Shown piece by piece: positions 53,583-62,854 of a stretch of DNA of 64,000 nt; within the stretch, counting starts at the first letter, position 1, and each line of letters begins with the position of its first letter. A program made the position numbers and the translations under genes. Location: the NCBI GenBank assembly GCA_039984955.1, contig JBDWTN010000005.1, positions 806,001-870,000 of the forward strand, written 5' to 3'. The notes under the pieces are model-generated. The model worked only from the letters and a program-made list of their open reading frames with translations. It had not been told where the DNA came from and ran no database searches. The DNA comes from Marinobacter alexandrii. Its GTDB lineage: Bacteria > Bacteroidota > Bacteroidia > Cytophagales > Cyclobacteriaceae.

Positions 53583-56500
53583 ATGACAAGATTATTGATC
53601 ATTTTGCTGACCTTCTGTTCTGTCCTATCAGTAGAAGCACAGAAAAAGAAGAAAAAATCTGAGGATCTTCCAACACTAGATGCTTCGCTTTACGAAGGAC
53701 TGAAATGGCGAAATATTGGTCCAACAAGGGGTGGAAGAAGTGTAGCCTCTACAGGTATCTTATCCGATCCCATGACTTACTACATGGGAACTACAGGTGG
53801 TGGTATCTGGAAAACATCTGATGCGGGAATTACCTGGAAAAACATCTCTGATGGTCAACTAAAAACAGGAACCGTAGGTGCCATAGCTGTATCAGAATCA
53901 GATCCTAATGTTATCTATGTAGGAATGGGAGAACACGCCGTTCGTGGCGTGATGACCTCTAGTGGAGATGGTGCATATAAAAGTACTGATGCTGGAAAAA
54001 CATGGAAGCATATTGGCCTGAATAAATCAATGCACATATCTGATGTGATCATTCACCCGAGCAATCCCGATGTGGTGTATGTTTCTGTACAAGGAGCATT
54101 GTATGGCCCATCCAAAGAGCGAGGTATCTATAAATCCACAGATGGAGGAACGACATGGAGGAATATATTATTTGTAGCAGAAAACACAGGAGCCTCTTCC
54201 CTATCTATGGATATGACCAATCCCAGAATTTTGTATGCTGCCATGTGGCAACATCAGCGTTTCCCTTGGACAGTTTCCTCAGGAGGACCTAATTCAGGAC
54301 TACATAAATCCGTCGATGGTGGTGAAACATGGGAAAAAATGGAAGAAGGACTGCCCGAAGAAATGGGTAAAGCAGGCATTTCTGTTTCCAGAGCAAATCC
54401 CAATCGTGTTTTTGCTATCATAGAAGCAGAAGGCAAAAAATCGGGACTTTATCGATCGGATGATGCTGGGAAAAAATGGAGTCAGGTCAATAGCGATCGT
54501 GTACTCATCACACGATCGTGGTACTACATGGAAGTTTTTGCAGATCCTCAAGATGAGAACAAGGTATATGTACTGAATGCCCCTGCTATGAAATCCATCG
54601 ATGGAGGGCGAATTTTTCAAAACATGTCGACTCCTCATGGTGATAATCATCACTTATGGATCAATCCTATTAACAATGATTACATGATCAATTCCAATGA
54701 CGGAGGTAGCAATGTTTCTCTCAATGGAGGAAAATCATGGTCAACACAGCAAAATCAAGCTACAGCACAATTCTATCGAGTGATTACCGACAATCAGGTT
54801 CCCTACCATGTGTATGGCGGACAACAGGACAATTCCGCTATCGCAATTCCTAGTCGAACCAATGGATGGGGCATTGGATGGAAAGACTGGTACTCAGTGG
54901 CAGGATGTGAGAGTGCTTATCTCGCTTTTGATCCAGAAAACCCAGAGGTCGTTTTTGGTGGCTGCTACCAAGGGATTATCGAACGCTGGGTGAAAGAAAC
55001 AAACGAAGGAAAACCTATTTCCCAATATCCTGAACAGCGACTTAGCGGTATTCCGAAAGATTTCAGCCATCGTTTCAACTGGAACGCACCGATCATTGCT
55101 TCTCCACATGATCCTAATACTATCTATCATGCAGGAAACGTAGTGTTCAAAACAATAGATGGAGGTCAATCGTGGAAAACAATCAGCCCTGATCTGACCA
55201 GAAATGACACGACCCAGCAAGGGCCTGGCGGTCGCCCATTTACCAATGAAGCTGCCGGTGGAGAAAACTACAACACGCTCATGTATCTCGTAGAATCACC
55301 ACATGAAGAAGGCGTACTATGGGCTGGTTCTGATGACGGGCTTGTTCATTTAACCAAAGATGGTGGCCAATCATGGAGTAATGTCACTCCAAGCGGCCTT
55401 CAGGAAGGCATTGTCAATTCCATTGAAGTCTCTCCCCATGATCCAGCCACTGCGTACATCGCTGTGATGCGATACAAGTTCAATGACCTAACTCCTCTGG
55501 CGTACAAAACCAATAATTACGGAACAACATGGACAAAGATTACCAATGGATTCGACGATCCTAACGGGTTTGTGAGAGTTGTGAGAGAAGACCCAAAAGT
55601 CAAAGGCTTACTCTATGCTGGGACAGAGACTGGTCTGTATATTTCTCAGAATGATGGAGCAAGTTGGGGTAAGTTTCAACTGAATCTTCCATTGGTACCT
55701 ATCAATGACCTAACCATTAGGCAAAATGACCTAGTTGCTGCGACAGCAGGCCGTTCATTTTGGATTTTGGATGACTTAAGTCCCATCCAGCAATCAGCAG
55801 GAAAAGGTAAAATCCTGGGAGGCATGTTTAAGCCGAAAGATCAATACCGAATTCTTGGAGGATCCGCTCCAGTAGAAGCAGGTAAGAACCCTCCTTCCGG
55901 GGTGACTTTTGATTACTTCTTTTCCAAAGAACTACCAGATAGCGTCGAGTTGAACATAGAAATATTGGAGAATAACAAAGTGATCAGAACCTATTCAAGC
56001 AAAAAAGATGAAGGTTTTAAAACATGGCCTGGAGGCCCGCCCTCTCCTGCCCTACTTCCAGTGAAAAAAGGTCTTAATCGCTTTACCTGGGATTTCAAGC
56101 GTGAGACGCTTCCAGCCGTCGATGGTGTATTTGCATTTGGTGATTATTCTGGGTCTCGTGTAGCTCCGGGCACCTATGAGATTCGACTTATCGTTGTTGA
56201 GGAAGATTCAACAACTCGGTCAGTAAATATCCTTTCTATCCCAGAAATGAAATATTCAAAATCCGTTTGGAATGAGCAGCAGCAAATGCTACTTTCCATT
56301 GAAGAAATGATCAGGGATATGCATGAAAGTGTGAATACGATGCGATCAGCTAAAGCACAACTCAATGGATATCAAAAACGATTGAAAGGCAATGAAGAGG
56401 CGGAAGATTTATTGGATACAGCCAAGGCACTGGTCCAGAAGATAGAAACATGGGAAAACAACCTAATCCAACCCAAACAAAAGACCTTTCAGGATGTGAT

Positions 56501-56723
56501 CAACTTTGAAAATAAACTCAACACACAATTGATGTCTCTGAAGTCTTTCATAGATGTAGCTGATCCACGCGTGACTGAAAGCTCTAAGGCGAGATTTAAA
56601 GACCTGCAAACGGAGTGGCAATCGTATGCGAGTAGCAGAAAGCAACTGATTGATGTAGAATTAAAGGCTTTTAATGACCTATACAAGAGTCTGGATTTGC
56701 CAGCGGTGATTTTAGAAAAGTGA
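53583..56723 (+). CDS. Large secreted sortilin/BNR-type beta-propeller protein
   Basis: A 1046-aa protein with signal peptide (ending SVEAQ), many BNR/Asp-box motifs of the form S-x-D-x-G-x-T-W ([47 protein letters not shown]) across residues 60-700, as in VPS10/sortilin-like or glycosyl hydrolase beta-propellers, and a C-terminal helical region of about 250 residues ending [10 protein letters not shown]. Often annotated glycosyl hydrolase without proof. Degraded copies of its 3' end recur downstream. Confidence 0.85.
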   Translation: MTRLLIILLTFCSVLSVEAQKKKKKSEDLPTLDASLYEGLKWRNIGPTRGGRSVASTGILSDPMTYYMGTTGGGIWKTSDAGITWKNISDGQLKTGTVGAIAVSESDPNVIYVGMGEHAVRGVMTSSGDGAYKSTDAGKTWKHIGLNKSMHISDVIIHPSNPDVVYVSVQGALYGPSKERGIYKSTDGGTTWRNILFVAENTGASSLSMDMTNPRILYAAMWQHQRFPWTVSSGGPNSGLHKSVDGGETWEKMEEGLPEEMGKAGISVSRANPNRVFAIIEAEGKKSGLYRSDDAGKKWSQVNSDRVLITRSWYYMEVFADPQDENKVYVLNAPAMKSIDGGRIFQNMSTPHGDNHHLWINPINNDYMINSNDGGSNVSLNGGKSWSTQQNQATAQFYRVITDNQVPYHVYGGQQDNSAIAIPSRTNGWGIGWKDWYSVAGCESAYLAFDPENPEVVFGGCYQGIIERWVKETNEGKPISQYPEQRLSGIPKDFSHRFNWNAPIIASPHDPNTIYHAGNVVFKTIDGGQSWKTISPDLTRNDTTQQGPGGRPFTNEAAGGENYNTLMYLVESPHEEGVLWAGSDDGLVHLTKDGGQSWSNVTPSGLQEGIVNSIEVSPHDPATAYIAVMRYKFNDLTPLAYKTNNYGTTWTKITNGFDDPNGFVRVVREDPKVKGLLYAGTETGLYISQNDGASWGKFQLNLPLVPINDLTIRQNDLVAATAGRSFWILDDLSPIQQSAGKGKILGGMFKPKDQYRILGGSAPVEAGKNPPSGVTFDYFFSKELPDSVELNIEILENNKVIRTYSSKKDEGFKTWPGGPPSPALLPVKKGLNRFTWDFKRETLPAVDGVFAFGDYSGSRVAPGTYEIRLIVVEEDSTTRSVNILSIPEMKYSKSVWNEQQQMLLSIEEMIRDMHESVNTMRSAKAQLNGYQKRLKGNEEAEDLLDTAKALVQKIETWENNLIQPKQKTFQDVINFENKLNTQLMSLKSFIDVADPRVTESSKARFKDLQTEWQSYASSRKQLIDVELKAFNDLYKSLDLPAVILEK

Positions 56724-56778
56724 TCTTACACAGATACTAAAGAGAGATTGGTATCTCTAAAAACGACAAAAAAGAACT

Positions 56779-56813
56779 AACTCTATGGTCTGTGACTCAC
56801 AGACCATAGAGTT
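56779..56813. repeat. REP palindrome, solo copy
   Basis: A 35-base perfect palindrome (17-base arms) whose core GGTCTGTGACTCACAGACC is identical to the element beside the RAYT gene near 61.2 kb. It lies between the stop codons of the convergent beta-propeller and small lipoprotein genes and could also serve as a terminator. Confidence 0.85.
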
Positions 56814-56818
56814 AAGTA

Positions 56819-57186
56819 TTACTCCGTAAACTCAATCACGTGTGCACTTACATTTATCGTTCTTTTATAGTAAAATGGAGGAACTCCGCCGATATGCTCC
56901 TCGGTCATAATATTGACCAATGCTCTGGAGCCTGTAAGCTCCGCCTTATTGACCATATCTGCGTAGGCATTTTCATACAGTCGCTTTTTTTCATCCCACC
57001 GAATATAAGTACATATGTGACATCAGAACTTCCAGCTACCTTATCTATTACCTCATAGTTGTTACTCGAAAGATGAACCTGCGTAGAGTTCTGATTCTGA
57101 TTGACCAAATAGGCCGCACTCACTCCACATGATGTGGAGAATAATAAAAGTGCGCCTGCAGCTAATAAAAAAGTTGATTTTTTCAT
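56819..57186 (-). pseudogene. Small lipoprotein (DUF6567-like) with frameshift in an A-run
   Basis: Starts MKKSTFLLAAGALLLFSTSC with a lipobox, then continues ...TYVLIFGGMKK. At a run of seven A residues (56985-56991) the frame shifts: the sequence in the -1 frame reads KRLYENAYADMVNKAEL and on through GGVPPFYYKRTINVSAHVIEFTE to a TAA at 56819, giving the full family-length protein of about 122 residues. Without the shift it yields 93 residues with an unrelated end. Real mutation, assembly error or programmed slippage are all possible. Confidence 0.8.
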
Positions 57187-57279
57187 TTCCTGATTTGTTT
57201 ACAATGAAAGTCATGAATGAGTCCTTCTAGAACAATGATTCGTATCACTCATAAAAATGATCTAAGCCCCTTGCGTTTC

Positions 57280-57366
57280 AGAAAACAATTAATCGAGGTA
57301 GAATTGAATGTTTGTCAATGATCTGTACAAGCAGCTGATTTACCTGCAGTAACCTTTAAAGAATAA
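57280..57366 (+). pseudogene. Decayed copy of the 3' end of the beta-propeller gene (1)
   Basis: Eighty-odd bases aligned with the last 28 codons of the gene ending at 56723: RKQLIEVELN...VNDLYKQL-LPAV, with small indels and a frame change, ending in TAA. No upstream sequence matches, so only the tail survives. Confidence 0.7.
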
Positions 57367-57428
57367 AGATTGATAGCTAAATTTAAATTTGAAAAAATAC
57401 TCAGCATCGTATCCCAATAAAAATAAAT

Positions 57429-58457
57429 ATGTATTCAGAACTGAACATCTATTTCAATAGAACAAGAACCCATCGTTTTTTACCCATCCTTCTAGCTTTT
57501 ATTGTTTTCCTATCAGCTTGTTCTGATGACACTACTGAAATAGAAGCTACTCTTTCCGTCAGTGATTTTACCACGACTCTATCTGATGTTCCCAGAGATC
57601 AACAAATCCTAGGCACTTTAGGTACCACAACAAATCAACCAAATTTGGTTTTCGACCTCATCTCTCAAAGTCATGATGGAGCGCTCGCTATCAATACCAC
57701 AACAGGACAGATCACAGTAGCAGATGCAAGTATTTTCGATTTTGAAATCATTTCTGAAATATCTGCTGAAGCACTCGTTACTACAGGTGACCTTTCAGCA
57801 ACAGCTGAAATAATCATCAAGCTCAGTAAGCTCAGTGACTATGACTTGGAAGTGATTGACTATTTCAAAAATATAGCATTGGGTTTTGAGTTTGGTTCGA
57901 GTAGTCAAATTACTAGAAGATGGGAGACCAATATGAAGATATTCATTGGTGGTCAAAGTAATTCAACTCTAACATCGGAGGTAGAAAAAATTGTTGGTCA
58001 GTTTAACAGTTTATCCACAAGTGGTTTTCAAATGGAAATTGTTTCAAATCAGTCGCAATCCAATTTTTTTGTCTTTTTTGGATCAGGTGATGAATATGCA
58101 AATATCTACCCATCGAGTGCAAATTTAGTAAGCTCCAACTGGGGACTCTTCAGTATTTTCTGGAATGGTGCTAACCAACTTACAAATGGTCATATGTATG
58201 TGGATATTTTCCGTGCAAATCAACAAGAGCAACTTCACCTTTTAAGAGAGGAACTCACTCAAGCAACTGGCTTAGCTCGAGATTCTGAGAAGTATTCAAA
58301 TAGCATTTTCCAACAATCTTTCTCTACGAAAGTGACTGATTACGCCGATATTGATGAAGATATAATTAAGCTTTTGTATCACCCTGATATGAGGATAGGG
58401 CTCAATGAAAGCAACGTTGATCCATTGCTAAGAGAGATTCTAATTTCTGAAAATTAG
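57429..58457 (+). CDS. Lipoprotein with cadherin-like and DUF2927-type domains
   Basis: A 342-aa protein: lipobox LSACSD, a cadherin-like beta-sandwich (about 40-135, DGALAINTTTGQITVADASIFDFE is its typical edge) and a C-terminal region with the HxxxEE-type LLREELTQATGL motif of DUF2927, a possible metal-dependent peptidase. Between the two tail fragments of the beta-propeller gene. Activity unproven. Confidence 0.72.
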   Translation: MYSELNIYFNRTRTHRFLPILLAFIVFLSACSDDTTEIEATLSVSDFTTTLSDVPRDQQILGTLGTTTNQPNLVFDLISQSHDGALAINTTTGQITVADASIFDFEIISEISAEALVTTGDLSATAEIIIKLSKLSDYDLEVIDYFKNIALGFEFGSSSQITRRWETNMKIFIGGQSNSTLTSEVEKIVGQFNSLSTSGFQMEIVSNQSQSNFFVFFGSGDEYANIYPSSANLVSSNWGLFSIFWNGANQLTNGHMYVDIFRANQQEQLHLLREELTQATGLARDSEKYSNSIFQQSFSTKVTDYADIDEDIIKLLYHPDMRIGLNESNVDPLLREILISEN

Positions 58458-58482
58458 CCTGAGTCTGATATATCCAAGGGAA

Positions 58483-58544
58483 GAACTGTAAGCTTTCAAT
58501 GATCTGTACAGGGAGTTAGATTACCCGCGGTGATTTTGGAGTAG
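58483..58544 (+). pseudogene. Decayed copy of the 3' end of the beta-propeller gene (2)
   Basis: GCTTTCAATGATCTGTACAG and what follows translate as AFNDLYRELD, then after a one-base deletion as LPAVILE and stop, against [18 protein letters not shown] in the intact gene. As with the first fragment, only the tail is present. Confidence 0.72.
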
Positions 58545-58796
58545 TATGCTTGTTAAAGCTTCAAGCACTTCTTTTAGTTTGTTTAAAATAAACAGTCAGA
58601 AGAGGTATTTTTGATGAATCCTTTTTTGTTACTAAAGTGGGTGCTATATACGACAACAAACGTTTATTAAATGACTAATGTCGTTTTTATTATTGATTAT
58701 GAGATAGTTAAATAAAAGTAGCTCACCAAAAATACATAAGGGAAATAATGCGCACAGTGCGCGTTACATTATTGTTATGTTAAAAAAAAGACCTCT
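58545..58796. other. Intergenic DNA with hairpin before the WG-repeat gene
   Basis: Non-coding. AATAATG/CATTATT and the inner GCGCA/TGCGC pair to make a hairpin at 58744-58773. TTGTTATG at 58772-58779 is the reverse complement of CATAACAA found just after the WG-repeat gene at 59539, so the gene is flanked by inverted copies of this 8-mer. Significance unknown. Confidence 0.4.
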
Positions 58797-59537
58797 ATGA
58801 AGATAAAAAACCTAATGTTACTAATCATCCTACTAATTCCTTTTGATGGTATCAGCCAAAACTTATATGAGTTTACTAAAAGCCAAAATGGGAAACAATT
58901 TAAAGGACTTGTAAATGAAAAAGGGCAAATGGTATTAGAGCCTAAATACGAATCCATCAAAAGAAAATTCATTTCTGGAAAAGGTGTTCTTATTGGTATA
59001 AAAAGGAGCTCTTATGAAGTCTTTAACCCAGAGGGCTTACTGTTAGAATCAGAAGTCGATAGTATTTACATTAATGATTGCACAAATCAATTGTTGATGA
59101 TCCGAAAAAATAACAAATGGGGATTTTTGGATAATGCAGGTAGTCTAATCTTTAAACCACAATTTGATAGTGCTGGAATATTTAAAACTGACACTTCAAT
59201 AGCATATATAAAGAAGAAAGCTTTTTTGATAACTTCTTCAGGTAATAAAATTATAGCTAAGAAATTTGATATTGATATTTCAGATTATTTCAAAAAGTGT
59301 GAGGAAGTCTCTTTCGACATTGATTTAGGTTTTGCGGGTAATTCCTATATAAAACAAGTCCAAGGAAAATATGGGGTCAATAAGTCAGGTAATTGGCTGA
59401 TTAAACCTAAGTTCGACAAAATATATGATGGTTTGTCATGCTATTTAGTTAAAAATAAAGGTTTATACGCAATTTTCGATGAAACTGGAAAGCAGGTTTC
59501 TGAATTCAAATTTGAAAACCTAAAATTGTTTCAATAA
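58797..59537 (+). CDS. Secreted WG-repeat protein
   Basis: A 246-aa protein with signal peptide ending DGISQ and three or four WG-type repeats (KFKGLVNEKGQMVLEPKYE, NKWGFLDNAGSLIFKPQFD, GKYGVNKSGNWLIKPKFD, GLYAIFDETGKQ). WG repeats form solenoids found in secreted and surface proteins of Bacteroidota; function unknown. Confidence 0.85.
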   Translation: MKIKNLMLLIILLIPFDGISQNLYEFTKSQNGKQFKGLVNEKGQMVLEPKYESIKRKFISGKGVLIGIKRSSYEVFNPEGLLLESEVDSIYINDCTNQLLMIRKNNKWGFLDNAGSLIFKPQFDSAGIFKTDTSIAYIKKKAFLITSSGNKIIAKKFDIDISDYFKKCEEVSFDIDLGFAGNSYIKQVQGKYGVNKSGNWLIKPKFDKIYDGLSCYLVKNKGLYAIFDETGKQVSEFKFENLKLFQ

Positions 59538-59540
59538 ACA

Positions 59541-59650
59541 TAACAAACTAAAATGAATATGCGAATTGAGCCCTTTGATATAACAATGCGAATCGGAAAT
59601 TTTCATACCTCTAGCAACTGGGGCGCACACACATTTTAGTTGGACGTTAG
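59541..59650 (+). other. attC-like folded sequence
   Basis: AACTAAAATG (59546-59555) and CATTTTAGTT (59632-59641) are perfect inverted repeats, flanked outside by TAACAA and by GGACGTTAG, and partly extended inward (TATGCG/GCGCAC with mismatches). Such imperfect stems ending in TAACAA...GTTA resemble integron cassette recombination sites, but the GTT box here does not fit GTTRRRY. The remaining DNA to 59901 shows no gene. Confidence 0.35.
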
Positions 59651-59901
59651 TGCTGTCGCCAACAATACCCGCTCTAGACAATCGTTTTCCAGTAACTGGT
59701 GGAATAAAAGGATTACTATAGACCTTTGGAGTATTCTCAAAATTGATTTTTTCGATTGCTGTTAACAACAATTGGGATTCGACTTCCAAACTTCAGAGAG
59801 GGGCCATTGCAACTAATCAGTTCAAAGTTGAATATTGCTTTTGAGGTAAAATAATTGTATAATTATCAACGTTAACGTATTAACGACCAACCATTTATGA
59901 T

Positions 59902-60729
59902 ATGAAGAACCTTGTCTTTTTCCTTTGCTTATTCACAATCATATTTAGTTGTAGTTACGAAGAAGACGAATTTAATTCTGAGGTATTTGAAGGTGATATT
60001 ACCTTCTTAACTCAACAAGAAATTGATGAGTTTGGAAACAAAGGTTTTACACAGATAACAGGAAACATCACTATCGGTACCTTAAATTCTTCATCAACCT
60101 TGATCTCGAGTTTGAATGGGTTGCGTAAACTAAAATCCTTGAATGGTAATTTAATTATACAGTTTAACGACGCTCTGTTAAACCTTAATGGTCTTAACAA
60201 TTTGACACTTATTGAAGGCTATTTTAGTGTTGTTGGGAACTCCAAATTAATCAACTTAGAAGGAGTGAATAGCTTATCAGCAGTAAATGGCAGCATATAT
60301 ATTTGGAAGAATAAAGCTTTGACAAACCTCAATGATTTAATGAATTTGACTTCTGTTGGACGAGAGCTATTTATTGGAGACAACCAAGAACTACAGGACA
60401 TATTAGGACTTAGAAGTTTATCGTCAATTGGAGAAGAACTTCATCTTTCAGATAACACTTCATTACAAAGCCTGGAAGGATTACATAACGTCACATCCAT
60501 TGGATCATTTTTATATCTTGGTTTTAATCGAGCTTTAGTAAATCTCAATGGTTTAAGAAATGTTTCTTCTGTAGGTGGATTTTTAAAAGTGAGGGAAAAT
60601 GATCTTTTAGAAGATTTTTGTGGAATCCAAACCATTATTAATAGTGGATTAAGCAATGACTATGAAGTATTTGGCAATTCTTATAACCCCACTCAACAAG
60701 ACATTTTAGATGGAAACTGCAGCGGTTAA
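59902..60729 (+). CDS. Lipoprotein with leucine-rich/receptor-L-like repeats
   Basis: A 275-aa protein: lipobox IIFSC, then a beta-solenoid of about seven repeats of 22-24 residues (SLNGLRKLKSLNGNLIIQ, NLNGLNNLTLIEGYFSVVG, SLEGLHNVTSIGSFLYLG, NLNGLRNVSSVGGFLKVR), similar to receptor L-domain or LRR folds, and a C-terminal NPTQQDILDGNC segment. Surface-exposed binding protein by analogy only. Confidence 0.8.
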   Translation: MKNLVFFLCLFTIIFSCSYEEDEFNSEVFEGDITFLTQQEIDEFGNKGFTQITGNITIGTLNSSSTLISSLNGLRKLKSLNGNLIIQFNDALLNLNGLNNLTLIEGYFSVVGNSKLINLEGVNSLSAVNGSIYIWKNKALTNLNDLMNLTSVGRELFIGDNQELQDILGLRSLSSIGEELHLSDNTSLQSLEGLHNVTSIGSFLYLGFNRALVNLNGLRNVSSVGGFLKVRENDLLEDFCGIQTIINSGLSNDYEVFGNSYNPTQQDILDGNCSG

Positions 60730-60886
60730 TGCACAGAGTGTAACTTTTACTTAAACCCTAATGTAAACGTCCGATTGTGCTCATCGATATGGTACGTCAA
60801 AACAAGAACCACACTTCTAACATAGTACATTAGGTATTATTGTGTCGAGAAACCATGAGTAACTAATTCAATCTTTATCAAAATCA

Positions 60887-61075
60887 ATGAATAATAAATT
60901 ATTTTATAGAAAATTATCAAGAATTGCATCAGGTATTATTTTCATGTTTATTGGCTTGGATAGTGCTCTGACATATCTAAACCATAATTCCTACAAAGTA
61001 TTTATTGCGCTTCTAGCGATTATTGGGGGAGCTGGACTTCTATTCGAAGGGATTTTTGTAAAAAAGAGTAAATAA
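60887..61075 (+). CDS. Small two-helix membrane protein
   Basis: Sixty-two residues with two hydrophobic helices (about 12-30 and 38-57) and a basic end KKSK. Unrecognised, but the ATG is well placed and the composition is normal for small membrane proteins. In the gap to 61200 there is an imperfect hairpin (AAGCT...AAGCTT near 61130-61160). Confidence 0.5.
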   Translation: MNNKLFYRKLSRIASGIIFMFIGLDSALTYLNHNSYKVFIALLAIIGGAGLLFEGIFVKKSK

Positions 61076-61200
61076 TCATTAATAGCTATCTATTTCATAT
61101 TATAATAATTGTTATTGATAATATTATTCAAGCTCTTGTTGGTGTTGTTCACCACAAGCTTAAATCAATCAGTCATCGCCTCCATATAATGCTCTACCCC

Positions 61201-61223
61201 ATGGTCTGTGACTCACAGACCAT
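61201..61223. repeat. REP palindrome next to the RAYT gene (left)
   Basis: A 23-base palindrome with core GGTCTGTGACTCACAGACC, 19 bases beyond the 3' end of the transposase gene. Identical in core to the solo copy at 56.8 kb. Confidence 0.85.
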
Positions 61224-61241
61224 TAATCTAAAGCGATCTGC

Positions 61242-61799
61242 TTAGAACCTTTCTCGGTAGTGAGTAAGGAAGTCAATATTTGAAGAAGAAGTTTCATAGA
61301 ATGATGCTGAGGACCATTGGTAGTGCTCTGGCCGTGACACCAGATTCCATTTTTCTTGAAGAGGATTCCCATGGATGTAATCCAATTTTTGTTCAATTAT
61401 TTTCTTAGAATCTATAAGAATGGCTAGTGAGTCTCTTTGCCAAACACGAAAAGAACGTTCTTTTTCATTGACTTGAAAATATGGAAGAACACTAGGATGA
61501 TTCGCTTTCAAGTCTTTTACAATCAGATAGGCTGTTTTCTTAGCAAACGATGCGTGAGGTTTTTCTTTTCCATTCAGTGAAATCAACTCCCACAAAAGAT
61601 GAATGTGATTTGGCATAATAACAAATCCATATACTCGAATGAGTTTTTTCTCAACCAGCTCACGTAACGTGTTAATAATGAACTGCTTGTATTTATTTTG
61701 ATCTAATAGCTTTTTCCAATCCTTAATTGTGGCTGTCCAGAAGTACACCTCATTTAATTCAAGTGATGAATTTCTTTTCAACTCAAACATGGAATTCAT
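61242..61799 (-). CDS. REP-associated tyrosine transposase (RAYT, IS200-like)
   Basis: A 185-aa HUH endonuclease of the Y1/IS200 superfamily: HUH motif NHIH with His65 and His67, and the nucleophile Tyr141 in KLDYIHGNPLQEKW, the RAYT form of the tyrosine helix. Upstream GFVIMP and downstream WSSASFYE are typical. RAYT proteins nick REP palindromes and are usually single-copy, domesticated relatives of IS200. REP palindromes lie on both sides of the gene, which supports this. Confidence 0.93.
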   Translation of the reverse strand: MNSMFELKRNSSLELNEVYFWTATIKDWKKLLDQNKYKQFIINTLRELVEKKLIRVYGFVIMPNHIHLLWELISLNGKEKPHASFAKKTAYLIVKDLKANHPSVLPYFQVNEKERSFRVWQRDSLAILIDSKKIIEQKLDYIHGNPLQEKWNLVSRPEHYQWSSASFYETSSSNIDFLTHYRERF

Positions 61800-61840
61800 A
61801 TCTGAATTTATTCATTTATCACTAAAGTATTTGGAATAAT

Positions 61841-61863
61841 ATGGTCTGTGAGCCACAGACCAT
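61841..61863. repeat. REP palindrome next to the RAYT gene (right)
   Basis: Palindrome with arms ATGGTCTGTG and CACAGACCAT; the central bases are AGC rather than ACT as in the other copies. It lies about 42 bases upstream of the transposase start. Confidence 0.85.
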
Positions 61864-61944
61864 GAAATAGACTAGTTGAAATTGATTCTGCTTATAAGAA
61901 AAATCCAAATTTTACGATATAATTGCTATCGTGAACTCAAACCG

Positions 61945-62380
61945 ATGAACAAACTTCTTCCTTACCTTGAAAGGGTCTTTTCAGCAATTCTAATAGTTGG
62001 ATTCATCCTTCAACAAAATTGAACGGGGAGTTCCAACTCTAATTACTATTGGGTTAGGAGGCCTTGCAATTGTTTTTTTCCTGAACATAAAACGCCAAAT
62101 TGAAGTCGAACCAGCAGAAGATGAAGAACCCGGTTTCAATGAACTTTTGGCATGGACAATTATGCCAAGACTTTTATGGATTGCAACAACTATCTCGACT
62201 GCAGCAATATTGTTTTATACCCTTCAACTTGGTAACGACGGGTATCTCAAATTGCTTTATGTTGGAGGATTTGTAATTATCATATCTACTTTAGTTTTAA
62301 TTGTACTAAGAGTCATAGGCACAAAGCATCTTAACGCTTTGTTTCCTATCTACTTCAAGCCCTACCAACTCTGGGTCTAA
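61945..62380 (+). pseudogene. Membrane protein gene with +1 frameshift
   Basis: Begins ATG with MNKLLPYLERVFSAILIVGF, a membrane helix, and reaches TGA after Gln-Gln-Asn. Removing one base in the AAAA run at 62015-62018 joins it to the downstream frame ERGVPTLITIGLGGLAIVFF and onward to a normal stop, giving about 144 residues with four helices that look like one protein family. As it stands, no single frame covers the gene. Sequencing error is the simplest alternative. Confidence 0.7.
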
Positions 62381-62483
62381 TACTTTACATGATCTTCGGG
62401 TGAACCCCATAACAACTAAAATGCTGGTAACGAACTTCCCCCCTCATTAACATTCTAACCAACAGGTTAAAAAACATCATTGA

Positions 62484-62723
62484 TTGAAGTATACACACTA
62501 CATATTCATCCTGTTCATTGCAATCATTACTTCCTTACTTCTTTGGATTTATATTAAGCGAGCAAGTTTTGATTACGATTCTGAAGGCCGATTTTTTTCT
62601 TCTGAAGATGGGGCTGTTTATCATGAACAAACCCTAGAAGTCTATGGGCTTTTTGCGCTATTCGGATTGATTTTGACCGGGGTATTAATCGTTAGATTGA
62701 TCATTAAAAGAAAACACAGATAG
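62484..62723 (+). CDS. Small membrane protein, unknown function
   Basis: Seventy-nine residues with two hydrophobic helices (about 6-24 and 55-72) and a polar middle. Start is TTG; no ATG fits. The 62381-62483 gap holds CATAACAACTAAAATG, nearly the same as the sequence following the WG-repeat gene. Unrecognised family. Confidence 0.5.
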   Translation: MKYTHYIFILFIAIITSLLLWIYIKRASFDYDSEGRFFSSEDGAVYHEQTLEVYGLFALFGLILTGVLIVRLIIKRKHR

Positions 62724-62770
62724 CTAACAAAACCTAGCTGCATTGCCCCATCTAGCGCAAGCATAAAACC

Positions 62771-62801
62771 AAAAAAGACCTCTTAGCTAAGAGGTCTTTT
62801 T
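62771..62801. terminator. Bidirectional intrinsic terminator
   Basis: AAAAAGACCTCTTAG and its complement CTAAGAGGTCTTTTT are perfect 15-base arms; A-runs on one side and T-runs on the other make it work in both directions. It lies between the small membrane protein and the SprB-repeat gene, which converge on it. Confidence 0.9.
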
Positions 62802-62854
62802 GATTATATCTAAGGTAGCTATTCAACTACCTAATACAATGATTGCATATTCGA

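Noticed and set aside
56779-56813. Only an intrinsic terminator for the beta-propeller gene
   Set aside because: The same palindrome core recurs at the RAYT gene, and no T-run follows, so a REP identity is better supported, though a terminator role remains possible.
59520-59789. Ninety-residue open frame on the minus strand behind the WG-repeat gene
   Set aside because: No start context or domain and it covers the attC-like structure; composition looks like non-coding DNA.
61945-62380. Programmed frameshift in the membrane protein gene
   Set aside because: The A4 run is too short to be a strong slippery site and a simple base insertion is likelier.
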